This document shows positions 11,446 to 22,964 of a DNA stretch of 64,000 nucleotides, piece by piece. Both the position numbers and the translations under genes were made by a program. The stretch spans positions 258,715 to 322,714 of the forward strand of contig QANY01005361.1 in the NCBI GenBank assembly GCA_003255025.1, given 5' to 3'. Position 1 is the first letter of the stretch. Each line of letters starts with the position of its first letter. The notes beneath the pieces are model-generated. The model searched no databases. It was given only the letters and a program-made list of their open reading frames with translations, and was not told the origin of the DNA. The DNA is from Datisca glomerata. Taxonomy: Eukaryota; Streptophyta; Magnoliopsida; Cucurbitales; Datiscaceae.

Positions 11446-12720
11446 CTGAGTTCTATGATCTTGGTATTCATGGTTTCAGGAACACTACAATAGTAGCTCA
11501 ATGGTACAGTAGGCTTCCTGAAAATGTGAGAAGGAATGTCGATGCTTATGGGTTTAATTATTTTATAAGTATATTGAAAAATGGCAAATGGATCGTGTCC
11601 AATTGATAAGTCTAGCTGAGAAATGGTGGGATACAAACCACACCTTTCATATAGATGAAGTGGGTGAAATGACAATGACCCCATTGGACGTTGCTGTGAT
11701 AAATGGCCTGAAAGTCGACGGTCAACAACTAGATTATGATTTGGAACTCTACAAGAACAAGAAGGCTTTGCAAAAGCTAGTTGGCAAACCGTTGTTAGAG
11801 GTTGGAGAAAAACAAGTTAGTTATCAATGGATATTTGATAATTATGCTAGGTACGAGTGTACTACTCCTAAGCAGGAGGACATTTTGATGAGTCTTTTTT
11901 CTGGTGCTCTTGGGTAGTACATATTTTTGCAACAAGAGCAATAAAGTTTATTTGTACTTCCTCCCCAGCCTGCGGAAAATAGATGAGATACATGAGTATG
12001 ATTGGGGTGGTTTGACGTTGTCCATATTGTATTACAATATATTAGTTTTACGTCGTGACAAAAGTGTAGGAACATAGGATTTTTGGAGGCATGAAAGGTG
12101 TGGGCTTGTGAATACTTCTTGTGTTTGGAATTGAGCAGACCAGTGGGTGTTTCAGACACGTTCCCGAGAGTAGCATATTGGATAGACATTGAGTCGGGAA
12201 TAAGGGATGTTGGTCACTGCCTAAAAGAATTTCGTGTTAAACTTTGATATGTGAGGCCCAATGATGTATGTGTTTTATTATATCAATTCTGATCTTGTCT
12301 CCCTCCGAGTATGAATAATGTTTTACTGACAAAGTATTTACTCTTGAACTTGTAGATCAATTGGAACTCTCAGGGCTAACATACAAGATTACCAGACTAT
12401 TGCATCGAAAGTATACCTCCTACCACCACGAGAATCTTATTGCAAGATCCTGCTGGAAGAGCATGGTACTTGGGTGAGCGCGTCTCACGATAGAGTATGA
12501 GAATCGATGTGCCATACATCCCATACAGACCTCCAAATTCAATGTTATGTGATCAACCATTCACCAGAGAGGATTTGTCTGGTGGTCTTGGAGGTTTCAA
12601 AGTGATACACTTTATCGTTGATGTAGATGGCGATAGCGAAGATACTTATGATGAATTCTGAAAAAATTGGTTGTCTTACAACTATGATGGGGCATCTTCA
12701 TCTTCACAGGTGCTAAACAT
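11446..12720 (+). pseudogene. PMD core domain region
   Basis: The signature runs through two frames: FYDLGIHGFRNTTIVAQWYSR and the NVDAYGFNYF block (11446-11570), then LISLAEKWWDTNHTFHIDEV, GEMTMTPLDVAVINGLKVDG and the YARYECTTP block (11588-11915). Further on, a YLYFLPSLRKIDEIHEYDWG-like block (about 11950-12010) is readable in another frame, matching the usual PMD order. The family's hallmark TFH...GEMT(L/M)TP is intact. Compared with intact members the frame is broken at least twice. Confidence 0.75.
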
Positions 12721-13287
12721 CTCTAAGTGGTTTTTAAATATAGGAGATTACTCATATTATTATACAAAGCAAGTTTTGTAATCTACTATGTATAGGTAGC
12801 AGCACCAACAACCGTAATAGTCACATCAGTACCAGAAGCATCAGGGTTGGCTAGAGCAACCATTGATGATATAAGAGTGGCTGACATCCCACTACCATCG
12901 TGGCAGATTCAGTTACCACTTGTAGATGGTGGTAATGAGTTGGTTGACATTTCAAATGATGTTCCAGTCTAGGGTCTTCCATCTGCTGAAGTCGATTACG
13001 TGAGTTATGATGTTAATATTTATTATTTAATCATTTAATATCATATTAACGCGTAATTCAGATAATACAGGTGCCGGCGGCATGCGCGGCAGGCATGATG
13101 CAAATGATTGACGGTCTCAATAAGTTGTTATTCGAGAAAATGTTGAGTGCACGTGAGGGGATGATTAAAGCGATGATAAAGGCCAAAGAAACAATGAAAA
13201 AATGATAAGAAAATTGTAAAACTTGCTTTCTTTCCCTTTTTATTTTATAGTTTGAAATAAAAATATACTGAATATGTACACTTGTAG

Positions 13288-13503
13288 GCGAAGTTGCAAA
13301 GACGCCTGTACATGTATGAAACTCAAGCAAGAAGACATGAGAATGATGATGATGAAGTTGATGAAGATGATGACAATGGTGAAGATTTAGTTAATGATTA
13401 TGAAGACGTCACCAATGAGGATACTGAATCAGAACGAGAACATGGAGGACGTACAAAGCATTCACACGATGCTTTGTCGAAAAAGAGAAAAGTTGCACCA
13501 TGA
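13288..13503 (+). pseudogene. Acidic C-terminal exon with basic nuclear-targeting-like end
   Basis: After a TTGTAG acceptor the frame reads about 70 residues: a short basic stretch, an Asp/Glu-rich tract (NDDDEVDEDDDNGED), and the end SKKRKVAP before TGA at 13501. The KKRKV core resembles a monopartite nuclear localisation signal (inference). Its link to the PMD exons rests on order, strand and splice-site placement only. Confidence 0.45.
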
Positions 13504-13929
13504 TGTTTTGTCAAAGTTGATATGAACTTGTTGTGGATATAAATATGTTGGATTCTAAGTTTGTTTGGATTTGAAGTTTTTTAGATTCTGAGTTTGTTTG
13601 GATTGAATTCTAAATTTGTCAAAGTTGATGACGGGCGTTTGAGATATTATGGATATAAATATGCAATTAATATTATGGGTTGGTTAAATTTGGAAATAGA
13701 TTCTAAGTTTTTTTAATTGTATTGTTGATTTTCAAACTTGATACTAAATATTTTGTGTAAAAGGATAACATTTACAAACCATCAATCTATCCAATTGGAT
13801 TCTACGAAGAGTAAATTTGCCCCTTATGTTATGGCTCATCTTGCGCTTACAAACCATCGATCTATCCAAACATTTTAAACTTCTAAATTTATTTTAATTT
13901 TTTCCATCCAGGTTTTTTAAGCATAATAG
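13504..13929. other. AT-rich spacer, no gene seen
   Basis: Contains short repeated phrases (GATTCTAAGTTTGTTTGGATT near 13550 and 13590; ACAAACCATCAATCTATCCAA near 13773 and 13850) but no coding signal. Confidence 0.6.
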
Positions 13930-14440
13930 GGAGTATTGAGACCAAATGTTTCACATAAAGGCATTTGGACCGCGTCGATGGACACGGGCCAAACTCCTAT
14001 TGTAATGGCGTTTGGGGATCAAACGTTATTAGGAGGCCCCAAACGCCATTATGACTGGCGAATCGCCAGTCAAGAATGGTGTTTGATGCCTGATGGTCAC
14101 ACCCCAAATGCTTGACACAAAGGTGTTTGGTCCGTGTTGATGGACACGTGCCAAACGCCATCAGGAGGCCCCAAAGACCATTCATGACTGGCAAATCACT
14201 AGTCAAGAATGACATTTGGGGCCCAAACACCATTAGCAGGCCCCAAATGCCATTCATTACTGGCCTTTGGGGTGAACTGGTCGCGTTTGGGCCCCAAACG
14301 CTTGACACACAGGCATTGGGCCCGTGTCACTGAGACACGGGTCAAACGCCTATTACTATGGTGTTCGGTGCCCAAACACGATCAGCTGGCATGAAACGCC
14401 TGTTACGACAGGCGATTCATCTGACTTGTAGGTGACTAGG
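13930..14440 (+). repeat. GC-rich tandem repeat, about three copies of 150-180 bp, rich in palindromes
   Basis: Three diverged copies start near 13940, 14098 and 14270. Each carries a GCTTGACACAAAGGTGTTTGG-type word, a (G)TGATGGACACG(G)GCCAAACGCC word, and GGCCCCAAA(C)GCCATT. Inside lies the near-perfect palindrome GACTGGCGAATCGCCAGTC (14053-14071). The island is much richer in GC than the DNA on both sides. Short frames over it are by-products of the repeat. Confidence 0.8.
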
Positions 14441-14619
14441 ACCAACTAAGTAGCGTTTGAGGTCCTAATAGCCTTGTTTGACTTTTTTCTTGGTTGGTGG
14501 TGTCTGGTGGTTATGCAATTAATATAGGTAATTACTCTTCATAAAACATCCTCAAAAATCGTATATTCATTCAACTAAACACATGCTCACTTTGCATCAA
14601 AGTCAAATGAATGGTTGAC

Positions 14620-14830
14620 TCGAGCCAAAGTGGAGATTGGGATGCTTTGTGCAAAATATGAGACCTTGTGGAATGAGAAGGTCGCCAACGAACATGATGT
14701 GAAGCACGGGGATGGTGTATAGATTAAAAGAGGCCCCGTTGAAGACCCGGTAATCATGAAGATGAAGGACATCCAATGTGCTAGCTCGAGTAAAGCATGG
14801 CCAACCACCAAACATGTCCAGAATTACTGA
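14620..14830 (+). pseudogene. Possible FAR1/MULE-type protein C-terminal scrap
   Basis: In one frame, with one internal TAG, the strand reads LTRAKVEIGMLCAKYETLW, then VEDPVIMKMK and SSSKAWPTTKHVQNY. A helical stretch followed by a DP(V)xxKxK motif resembles the end of FAR1-related transposase-like proteins (DPxxxKxKGxPK). The match is short; it may be an unrelated fragment. Confidence 0.3.
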
Positions 14831-15449
14831 GCGATATGCATGCCATAATGCCGGACGATAATAATGATGATCCATCACCATCTAACGTGCAAGGTCACGC
14901 GACAGGAGTCTCCGGACAAAGTGTGTCCCCATTTAATGTGCAAGGTGCGTGAACATTCAATGTGCAAGGAGTGTACCCATTCGACCCATCTGCATACCCC
15001 CACCATTCAACGCACAAGGTGGATACCCTATGTACAACACAAACATCCCATACTGGTATAATTTTCTGTATCCCCCCGTAGTAAATGTACATTTTGGTAT
15101 TAACTTGCTTTCATAGTTTTTTGAGAATGTTAATATACGGATATTTATAAACCTGCTTATTTATAACAATATACAATAATTCTGTAAAATCTGTTAATTT
15201 ACAAGTGTACAAAACAATTCTACAACATCTTTTTATCATCACTGTACATGATAACTTACAAAAATCTCTTTTATTTATAGTTGTACACAATAATATACAA
15301 AATCTATTTATCATCCTTGTACACAATAAATTACAAAAATCTATTTATCTTCACTATACACAATAATCATATACAAAAGATGACACAATAATGTCTACTT
15401 GGAAGGATGCTCGGCCTAGACAGGCCTATGATCCTAATTCTATCCAAAA
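14831..15449. other. No gene seen; short ACAATAATNTACAAAATCT repeats
   Basis: From 15160 to 15380 the phrase TGTACA(C)AATAAT(T)TACAAAAATCTATTTAT recurs four or more times with drift. Nothing coding was recognised. Confidence 0.5.
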
Positions 15450-15630
15450 CTCACCCATTTGTCATTTCTGAGAAATTCAATGAGCTAGAGGTTATTGAAG
15501 AAGACTAACGATGAGGTGATAAATTTTGAGGCGTATGAAGATATCCCTCTTCAAAATTTATTGCACCGTTTATTGTCTTCTTCAATAACCTTTTAGCTCA
15601 CCGATTTCTCAGAAATGGCAAATAGGTGAG
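15450..15630. repeat. Long inverted repeat (hairpin), arms about 82 bp
   Basis: The left arm 15450-15531 (CTCACCCATTTGTCATTTCT ... GTGATAAATTTTGAGG) pairs with the right arm 15547-15630 (CCTCTTCAAAATTTATTGCA ... GCAAATAGGTGAG), leaving a loop of about 15 nt. Pairing is strong but not perfect. This could be a small MITE or a foldback that yields a hairpin transcript. No terminal duplication was identified. Confidence 0.85.
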
Positions 15631-15904
15631 TGTTTGAACAAGAACATAAAAAATAGTACACAATAATGTAATACAATATTATCTATCCCTTCATTTTTTC
15701 CCTATTCTCAAGTCTTTGCTTTAAAGTAGGACTCGTCTTCAGTGGTAGCTGGGTCTCCGAGACAGATGAGTTTGTATTATCAAGTCGATCAACGCTATCA
15801 TGTAACGTATCATACGAGATGTTACAAGGATGGTTGATGATCTTCAACAAAATATTACACTAAAGATTGTGTGCGATTTATACTCATGTAAAAATATTCC
15901 CAAA

Positions 15905-16350
15905 ATTCAACAAACTATCATACACCTTAACATATTCAACAACGACGGCCATAAAACGAGTAAATCCAGAACAATAAGAAAATTTCCAATTACATAGCTA
16001 AAAGAACCCTAACTCCAAACTAAAACAAAACAGAAAACAGAGCTATAAGGTTTGAACATTCACCAAAATATTATACATCTCAACAAATTCAATAATAACA
16101 ACCATAAATGAGCAAAATCCATAACCATCAGAAAAATCCCAATTACATAACTAAAAGTACCCAACTAAAATAAAACACAAAATGAGATGCTCTAAGACTT
16201 GAATATTCACTAAAACTACCATACACCTCAACAAATTCAATACTGACAGCCATACACGAGCAAGTCCAAAAGAATAAGAAAATTCCCAATTATAGAACTA
16301 AAAGAACCATAAACTATAACAAACAAAAAACAAAGCTCTCAAGTTTAACA
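15905..16350. repeat. 150-bp tandem repeat, three copies
   Basis: Copies begin near 15912, 16062 and 16212. Shared words include CATACACCTCAACAAATTCAA, AATAAGAAAATTCCCAATTA and ACTAAAAGAACC. Copies differ at roughly one base in six. The array is AT-rich and has no coding frame. Confidence 0.8.
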
Positions 16351-16434
16351 AAATGTAAACAATATCTGACAAATTATCTGGGAATGATAGTCGACAACAA
16401 TTCCTACCCTGATGTCATCCATATATCTCAAGAC

Positions 16435-17590
16435 CCACACACCACAATCACTCCTACAAACGTAATAATAAGTGCATCATTAAAGGGTGAAGAAAGCCCA
16501 ATCAAATTCGCTATCAGTGAACTTACCCATTTTATTGGGTGACCACTTAGGGTGGCCTTGCAATTTTGAATGAAGAGAAGGTTGTTGGCGGGGGTAACAA
16601 ATCTATGAGTTTATGCCCAAATATCAAGTCCATACCTTCTAACTATAATTTTATTCACAAAATATAAAAAGATAATCAATGTCAAAATCACACATGCTAT
16701 AATATAAATTACAAGTCATGATGAGGGGTTAGAATATACAATCTTTTTTACCTTTTCAGTCCGTCCCGCGTTAAGTCAGCCATCTGGCAAGGTGTCCCAT
16801 ATAGTGACTTCCTCATCCATGATGGAGATCTTGGCCATAAACCAATGATCTCAACCATCGTGTACCAGAATAGAAATCTAGATTACACAATACATTTGCA
16901 CAATCATACTAAGTCAACATTTAATATCTTAACCATATTAAATTTTTTTACCGTCATTTCTAGCTCATGCGTTGGCGCGTATCTTTCGCGATCTTGTGTT
17001 TTCTTACAAAATTAGGAAGCTCTAGTAGTTTTGAAAAACATTTGACTCTGTAATGGCACAAGAAAAACATAATACAAAACTACATAGGGATGATACTGAG
17101 TAGTAGATACTCACAACAAAGAACATGAGAAGAAACCAAAACCAGTTGTTTATCGAAGCATGACGAGCCTCCAAGGTCAAAATGATGACAAACAAGTCTA
17201 TAAGGTCCGAGCCGAGCCAATTTTCTAGACCGAGAGTCTTCAGGTCTCTTCGATTAACATGGAGGCCATAATATCTAAGGAGAATCTCACTGCAAAAGAC
17301 AAACTTAATCAAATTTTGGTCTTGATGATGTGTCAAATTTGGTTAGATTAGTGTGACTACTACCTATCCTCTAATCTTTTCTAAAAAGTATACTCCATTA
17401 AACACTCATCTTTCACTTCTAGTGGGTCTTGCAACATGTACGGACCCACTTTAAATACCTTCTTGTTGCCTTTAGTGGTCGGTTTACCCTTCAAATAGGG
17501 TGAACTGAGTAGAGGACCATCTCTCCTCTCCCAAGTGCTGCACAACTGCATTAGGAATTGGCTTTTGGTAGACTTGGATAAGACATGTTT
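16435..17590 (-). pseudogene. Ulp1/C48 SUMO-protease-like catalytic region, transposon type
   Basis: C48 peptidases remove SUMO; many plant copies ride on Mutator-like or other transposons. On the minus strand, in order: SSPYLKGKPTTKGNKKVFKV and a following LMEYTF (about 17540-17380); SEILLRYYGLHVNRRDLKTL to IDLFVIILTLEARH (17290-17150); DHWFMAKISIMDEEVTIWDT (about 16850-16790); and, after an AG acceptor at 16454, SDCGVWVLRYMDD (16453-16410). The candidate catalytic His codon is 16845-16847, Asp 16794-16796, Cys 16444-16446, in the family order His-Asp-Cys. Exons are separated by frame changes, so this is a multi-exon gene or its relic. Confidence 0.75.
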
Positions 17591-17649
17591 GCCCTACCAA
17601 AACACAGCCCCTAGTAAGGTGTTAGATTTATAGTTAGATTATACATGTT

Positions 17650-17671
17650 ATATATATATATATATATATAA
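17650..17671. repeat. (TA)n microsatellite
   Basis: About eleven TA units. Confidence 0.9.
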
Positions 17672-17756
17672 AAGATGAAATACTAATAAACAGAATAATA
17701 CCTTTCGACGTCCTTTAGTTGTTCCAGTCATTGATGGTTTCCTGACCAATAGCAGG

Positions 17757-18200
17757 TCATCGAATACATTGTTTGAAGCATCCAGCTGGGGTGCACCTTT
17801 CACCATTATCACCTTTATATACAGGTGATGAAGAGATCGGTAGCTCTTCTTCGTGGGAGGGACTCATATCCTCATCAAAACCTCCTTGTTTTTTACCTTG
17901 AGTCGGGGTGACACGTGGCCCATCAACTTGGACTCGAGACTTACTAGTGTCCCGTTCCAAAAGACTCGCCAATGTTGTGCACATATTCTCTTGGACGACC
18001 ATCATCTTTCTCTGCACCTCCATTAATTGTGAAATATCCGCCCTCATGGAGCTGGACTCCTCTTGAAGAACGATCACTTGTGCACTTGAAGCACCTAGCC
18101 CGACGGCTTGCTCTTCAGGTAGATATGCACACACATCCTTGCGAATGTGCTTATGCTCGCAGTCCTCCCAAACCTCGTAGTCGCCTAGAATGGCTTGCAC
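17757..18200 (-). pseudogene. Linker region of the Ulp1-type transposon gene
   Basis: An open frame of 147 codons sits between the N-terminal DUF1985-like part and the C48 part on the same strand. It has a Ser/Asp-rich end (GGFDEDMSPSHEEELPISSS) and a central helical stretch (SSMRADISQLMEVQRKMMVV) that could form a short coiled coil. I do not recognise a named domain. Position and strand tie it to the protease gene; the true frame limits are splice-dependent. Confidence 0.5.
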
Positions 18201-18250
18201 GATAGTATCGATCTACATAATACAAATATATGTGAATTAATAATAAATAA

Positions 18251-19190
18251 TCAATGGTAATATAAACAACCAAATTTGGAATATTCTAAAATCCTTACCG
18301 CACACCTTTTAGGCCAAGCTTCTCCTCCCCTTGATTTTACAAAATAAATCATTTTTGCAACGGCCTTGTCATTCCACCTTAGCAGCGAAGGCTGGTTCAA
18401 TTCAATATAGTTGGCAGCACATGCCAACTTCTCCAGGTAAAACAGCTGCATCGAAATGAACTTATTAGTAAATGTACGTATGTTATAATGTGAAACTAAT
18501 ACCAATGTACACTAAATATATTACCTATATAAATAACAAGCATCCGGTAATGCTATGGTGATTGTTGTTTTGATACCTTACAACACCATCCACAAAATTT
18601 TTAAAACAAGTAGAAGCCCAATTCTTCTGTTGGATGGTCGCAGGTGACTTCACAACGTGCAACCATGAATGAGTGACGATTCATTTTGATCGAGGAGATA
18701 ACAAAACCCTGACAGTGTACAACACAAAGGCTTTCCTCTAAAAGTCACCGTCAAAGTCCTTAATCAAGAATTTCGACAAGGCGTTTACCAGAATATCACC
18801 TTTGTCGTTCAACCACTTTGCCTATAGATTTTTTTATCTCATTCACATCACCATCAAATTTGATCTCCTGCCCATCATCAAAGATGCCCAGTATAGAAGT
18901 CACATCATTTGCGGTGACTTTGAATATCGACCCATGGACAATTAACGTGCATGTTGTTGGATCGACGCAACCTAACAGTCACTGTAAGAAGTTCCTCTTC
19001 AGCTTGTGACATTTAATATCCAACAACCCTCCGAATCCCATCTCCATGACCTCTCTCCTCTTCCCCTCATCGAAATTTGCGACAAGATCTGTAAATTTCT
19101 CGGCCATACAGCATGTGAGCAACTTCCGTTTAAAGGCAGGCCTTCTCGAATGACTAGGATTGGGTTGTTTAGTTCCGCTTTCAATGGCAT
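18251..19190 (-). pseudogene. DUF1985-like N-terminal region of the Ulp1-type transposon gene
   Basis: Minus-strand blocks in order: FTDLVANFDEGKRREVMEMG then GFGGLLDIKCHKL (about 19110-19010), LLGCVDPTTCTLIVHGSIFK and VTANDVTSILGIFDDGQEI (about 18975-18870), an FLIKDFDGDF...RKAFVLYTV stretch, HVVKSPATIQQKNWASTCF and NNHHSITGCLLFI (18760-18527), and QLFYLEKLACAANYIELNQP (18445-18380). This order, with GFGGLL, an HG(x)xFxVT block and GCLLFLQLFYLEKL, is that of plant transposon proteins annotated DUF1985 or Ulp1 family. Several stops (18985, 18783) and frame shifts show decay. Confidence 0.65.
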
Positions 19191-19251
19191 GAATTTCATT
19201 TTACTTCAACTAATTGAGTTTGGCTTCCTTCATCATACTTTTGTAGTTTAA

Positions 19252-21560
19252 AGCTAGATCTTTTTATGTCTGCATATCAGAAACTCACTAAAATTACAAT
19301 CAAAATTTAATAATTCCATGTTATAATGTAATGTTTGTTTAAACATACTTACTTCATGACCACTAATCTTTTCATCTGCCGCCCTCCATTTAGCACATTC
19401 TTTCACACTTCTTTAGTTTTAAACAACCACATTAACATTGCAACAATTTATATGAAAATATGTAACATTAAATGGATGATTTCATTAATTACTTACAAGT
19501 ATACAAAGAAACCCTTTTGTGCCTTCTTCAAATTGACATTTGTGTTAGCCATATGAAATATATGTTACTGTGTCTTCTTATCATGATTATCCCTGATATT
19601 AATTTATAATGGATTGGACATCATCTAGTAAGAATGCTAAAATGGCATACCAATGATATGTTGTTGTATACGTCTGCTTCGATTATGTTATTAATCAGCT
19701 TTATGCAATGACTATTTTAGATAATGAATTAATTGGAAGTGACATATATCAACAATATTAATAGATGATAAAGATGATGTGTAAAGAACTTAAAAAATGC
19801 AAGAAACGTAGTTGATCTAGTTGTAACATGCTTTTCTCCAAGTTTTTTCATAATTTATCATGTTAAAAGAATCATAATAGTAAATTTCCACCACATAGGT
19901 AAGCTAGTTAAAAACTCTATAAATGTCATAATCTCTATAATCATATAAGAAACGACGTTCATTAGTTCTCTCTAAAGTAGGACTTTCCCTTTTATTTGAT
20001 TGCTTGAAGGATAACATGTACAATAGTATGATAGGAAAATGATAACATGTACAATATGTACTCATCTAATAACAAACATACATCCCAAAATAATATTGTT
20101 TCTATGAAAGCAGACTGATTTTAAGTAATATCTACTTCCAACTATAATATTCTATATAGAAACATGGAAACGGAAAAAAATGAGAAACTAATCTATAAAC
20201 ATAGCAAATTCTATTTTATTAAGTAAAACCAATTCAAGCTAATAATATTGAGAAAGAAATTCTGATATTAGCAACTTTGTAAATGCCGACAAGTCTTATC
20301 TATTGATGACCAATAATCAAGAGGTTTCACCTTATAAGAGTAAGGAGAAGCTTTTATAATTGAATGAAATCAAAATACAAAACAAAATTTAGCACATAGC
20401 AGACCATCTTATTACATTGTCATAAACTGAAAGAGAAGAATCAACTATCTTGTAAATAACTGACTTCTAACTTAGAAATAGCTGATCAACAGAAAGCAAA
20501 CTCTTTCAGTCTAACTAAGAAAATAACTCACATCTAATCAGCTTAAAGCAGACTCACCATCTTCTTTTAATCTAACTAAAAAATAACTCACATCTAATCA
20601 ACACAAAACCGACTCATCATCTTCTAAAGTCAATATCAGGTGAAAGTAGAAAACAAGTGAATTATTTCAAATCCACAATTATATAAATGACAGAGCACAA
20701 CTATATTTTTGAAAAGAAAAATCTAGAAGCGAGACTCCATAAACCAACCATAATCAATAGACATTAAAAAACATCTTCATCAATAACAAAATCTCATACC
20801 AAAATCAAAGCAAACCAAAAATTTGATTTTAGATCACTAAGAACAATCACAAAATTCCCAAGACTGAGGAACGAGAAGAACACTAGTTTAGACTAAACAC
20901 TTTCAACCATAATCAACGGACATTAAATAACATCTTCATCAAACTTTAGTGAACAAAGCATAAATCAATTATTTAGGGTTTGACTTCCTCTGCTTTCCAT
21001 GTGATCCTTTCTTCCCTCAAAATTCACCAAACAAACAAAATAAAACTCGAAACAAACAAAATAAAACTCAGAATAAAGTAAACACTAGGGAAGAATATAA
21101 TCCCTAGAAACAACCATTGCCAGAAACAAGTCATATATTGGTTTTGCTCCCACAAATTCTAGACAAAACTAACAAAAGACAGAGCTTAACTTTGTATCAA
21201 TAGAAAGTGCAACAACAGAAATTTACTAGTCTCAAAGATAGTAGGGCAGAATTGGGAAAAAAATTCTAGAAACCGTTCCGAGCAAGATTTAATCGAATGT
21301 CAAACAGTCTAATAGTAAAACCCTAGAAACCAGTATAAAACATTCAAAATAGCCAAATGTTTATAAATAATAAATATTCTACATACTTGCAGCATATCTA
21401 CTTGGATTTTTATGCTGCTAAAATTCCATCATTTACCACTTTACCAAGTTTGAGGAATTAACTTGACTGATCAGTGAGACATGAACACATTAGCTTATGC
21501 AAATTAGTTAAGGAATGAGAAAATTTGAATCTTTTTACTCTATGCTATGAATTTCAATTC
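19252..21560. other. AT-rich stretch, no gene seen
   Basis: No coding frame with family character on either strand. There are short internal duplications, e.g. AACTCACATCTAATCA near 20525 and 20586, and AACCATAATCAA(T/C)(A/G)GACATTAAA near 20746 and 20909. Confidence 0.55.
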
Positions 21561-21583
21561 ATGATCTAAAATAATAACATATC

Positions 21584-22000
21584 TTGTGTAAGGACTGTAA
21601 CAAGAATGAGAGAGATCAAGAGAGGATGAGATATCACCTTCGACAAAAAGAGTTGAGAGCAAGGAAATCCCAGTGGTTGAAAATCACGTGTCCTAGATGT
21701 AAAAACTCTTCCACGACAGAAAGAGTTGGACGATGGAGAGATAGGGAGAGAGAGAGGGAGAGGGAGAGAGAGAGAGAGCTGAATGACATAGAGAGAGGTG
21801 GACGGCGGTGGAGATAAAGTAGAGAGAGGGACTGAGTTTGGTGAAGAAGAAGAAATCTTGCATGCTTTCGTCGTTTACGGTGGGGATTGGATGAGAAATT
21901 AAGATTGGAGGAGAAATCGTTTGCCGTGGAGACTTGGTGCCCTAGAGCTTAAGCTTCTAAGCTTCAGCTGAATAAGAAGTAGAAAGCTTCCTTTGGAAGC
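21584..22000 (-). promoter_or_regulatory. Pyrimidine-rich leader-like region upstream of the Ulp1-type gene
   Basis: Read on the minus strand this is a CT-rich tract (CTCTCTCTCTCCCTCTCCC at about 21740-21780) within sequence that looks like a plant 5' leader, about 2.4 kb upstream of the first recognisable protease exon. The plus-strand frame across it (CKDCNKNERDQERMRYHLRQ) looks like a repeat by-product. Whether it really drives the minus-strand gene is inference. Confidence 0.3.
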
Positions 22001-22331
22001 TTTCCAAAAAAAAAAACATTAACCTACAGCCGAGGCAACATGTGATGGCAATTTCACACCCCTTTTGTGATCTAATGGTTGGGAGTCTCCCTGCCTAATC
22101 CAACGATCATGAATTAATCTCGGCATCCATGCCGTTAAAAAACTCACGGCATGGGACAAAGACCAAAAAATGTTTGGGTAATTTGTAAATCTATAACCTG
22201 TAAGGAAAATTGTTCCCTTTTCTCAAATATCAGAATACTATATCCTTGGCCCACCAAATCAATAAACCACTTGCAATCTTTCTTTTCTCTTCCCAATGAA
22301 CATATCGAATCAACTAATGTTGACAAATATC

Positions 22332-22690
22332 ACTAATAGACACTTTTAATCCTAAACTTTAAAATGTTATAATTTAAATTATTAACTATCTGAAACTCAC
22401 CATTTCAACTCTACACGTAACTCTGCGTACTACAAATTCATTTTTTAATAAAACGACGTCATTTTTCCTATCTGTGATGACGTCGTTCTTGATTACATTA
22501 CCCTAATAGATAATCAAAACGACATTGTTTTAACCTATACAAAATGATGTCATTTTAATGTTGGGGGTAGGATGACTCTAACACCCAAACACCCCCAACC
22601 ATCTAAAACCCCTTCTCTAAAGACCCTTCTAAGAAACTCCCCATTTCCCTTCCATCGTTGATTTACAATTCTCCAAATATCCATATCCCC
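22332..22690 (+). repeat. Left terminal inverted repeat
   Basis: About 350 bp. Contains three AAAACGACGTCATTTT/ATGACGTCGTT-type words (22452-22555), so TGACGTCA-like palindromes are clustered inside it, and an inner C-rich block (ACACCCAAACACCCCCAACC). Confidence 0.8.
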
Positions 22691-22964
22691 TTATTTCCAC
22701 TTTGAACATAATAAATTGTGTTTGGTTGCTGAGAAATGTTAAAGGGATAATTAGTGATCAAGGTTTCTTGAAGCTTCGGTTTTCATTTTTATTAAAAACC
22801 CAAGCAGAAGTTTAATCCAATCGAACTAGTTTTTCTTTGTTGAGTTGGGTTTTCTATGTTTAGAAGACATGTTTAGAAGATCAGGATGAATCAGAATATT
22901 AGGAGGCAAACTTGGTTTCTTTGGTTCTTTTTATTTAATATGTTTTTGTATGTGAGAGTTAATG

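Larger units (their letters stand above)
10780..13503 (+). pseudogene. Plant mobile domain (PMD) gene, multi-exon, decayed
   Basis: PMD proteins (the MAIN/MAIL and aminotransferase-like family) occur both in transposons and as domesticated nuclear factors acting in silencing. Readable pieces in order: a Lys-rich start MARGKHKVIKG (10780-10888, followed by a GTAAAG donor); the PMD core (11446-12240); a C-terminal PMD part with VPYIPYRPPNSMLC (12500-12700); a linker exon after an AG at about 12795; a helical MMQMIDGLNKLLFEKML exon (about 13064-13200); and an acidic tail with a basic SKKRKVAP end (13288-13503). Frameshifts and stops inside the core (near 11600, 11915 and 12660) argue for a pseudogene. 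The intron-exon assembly is my inference. Confidence 0.7.

Noticed and set aside
13997..14333. Overlapping frames on both strands in the GC-rich repeat
   Set aside because: Repeat-driven open frames with PQ(M/R)PF-type periodicity on both strands; no family character.
21584..21817. Plus-strand frame with CKDC...CPRC and Arg/Glu repeats
   Set aside because: The cysteines suggested a zinc-binding protein, but the second half is translated GA repeat and no splice-linked partner exon was found.
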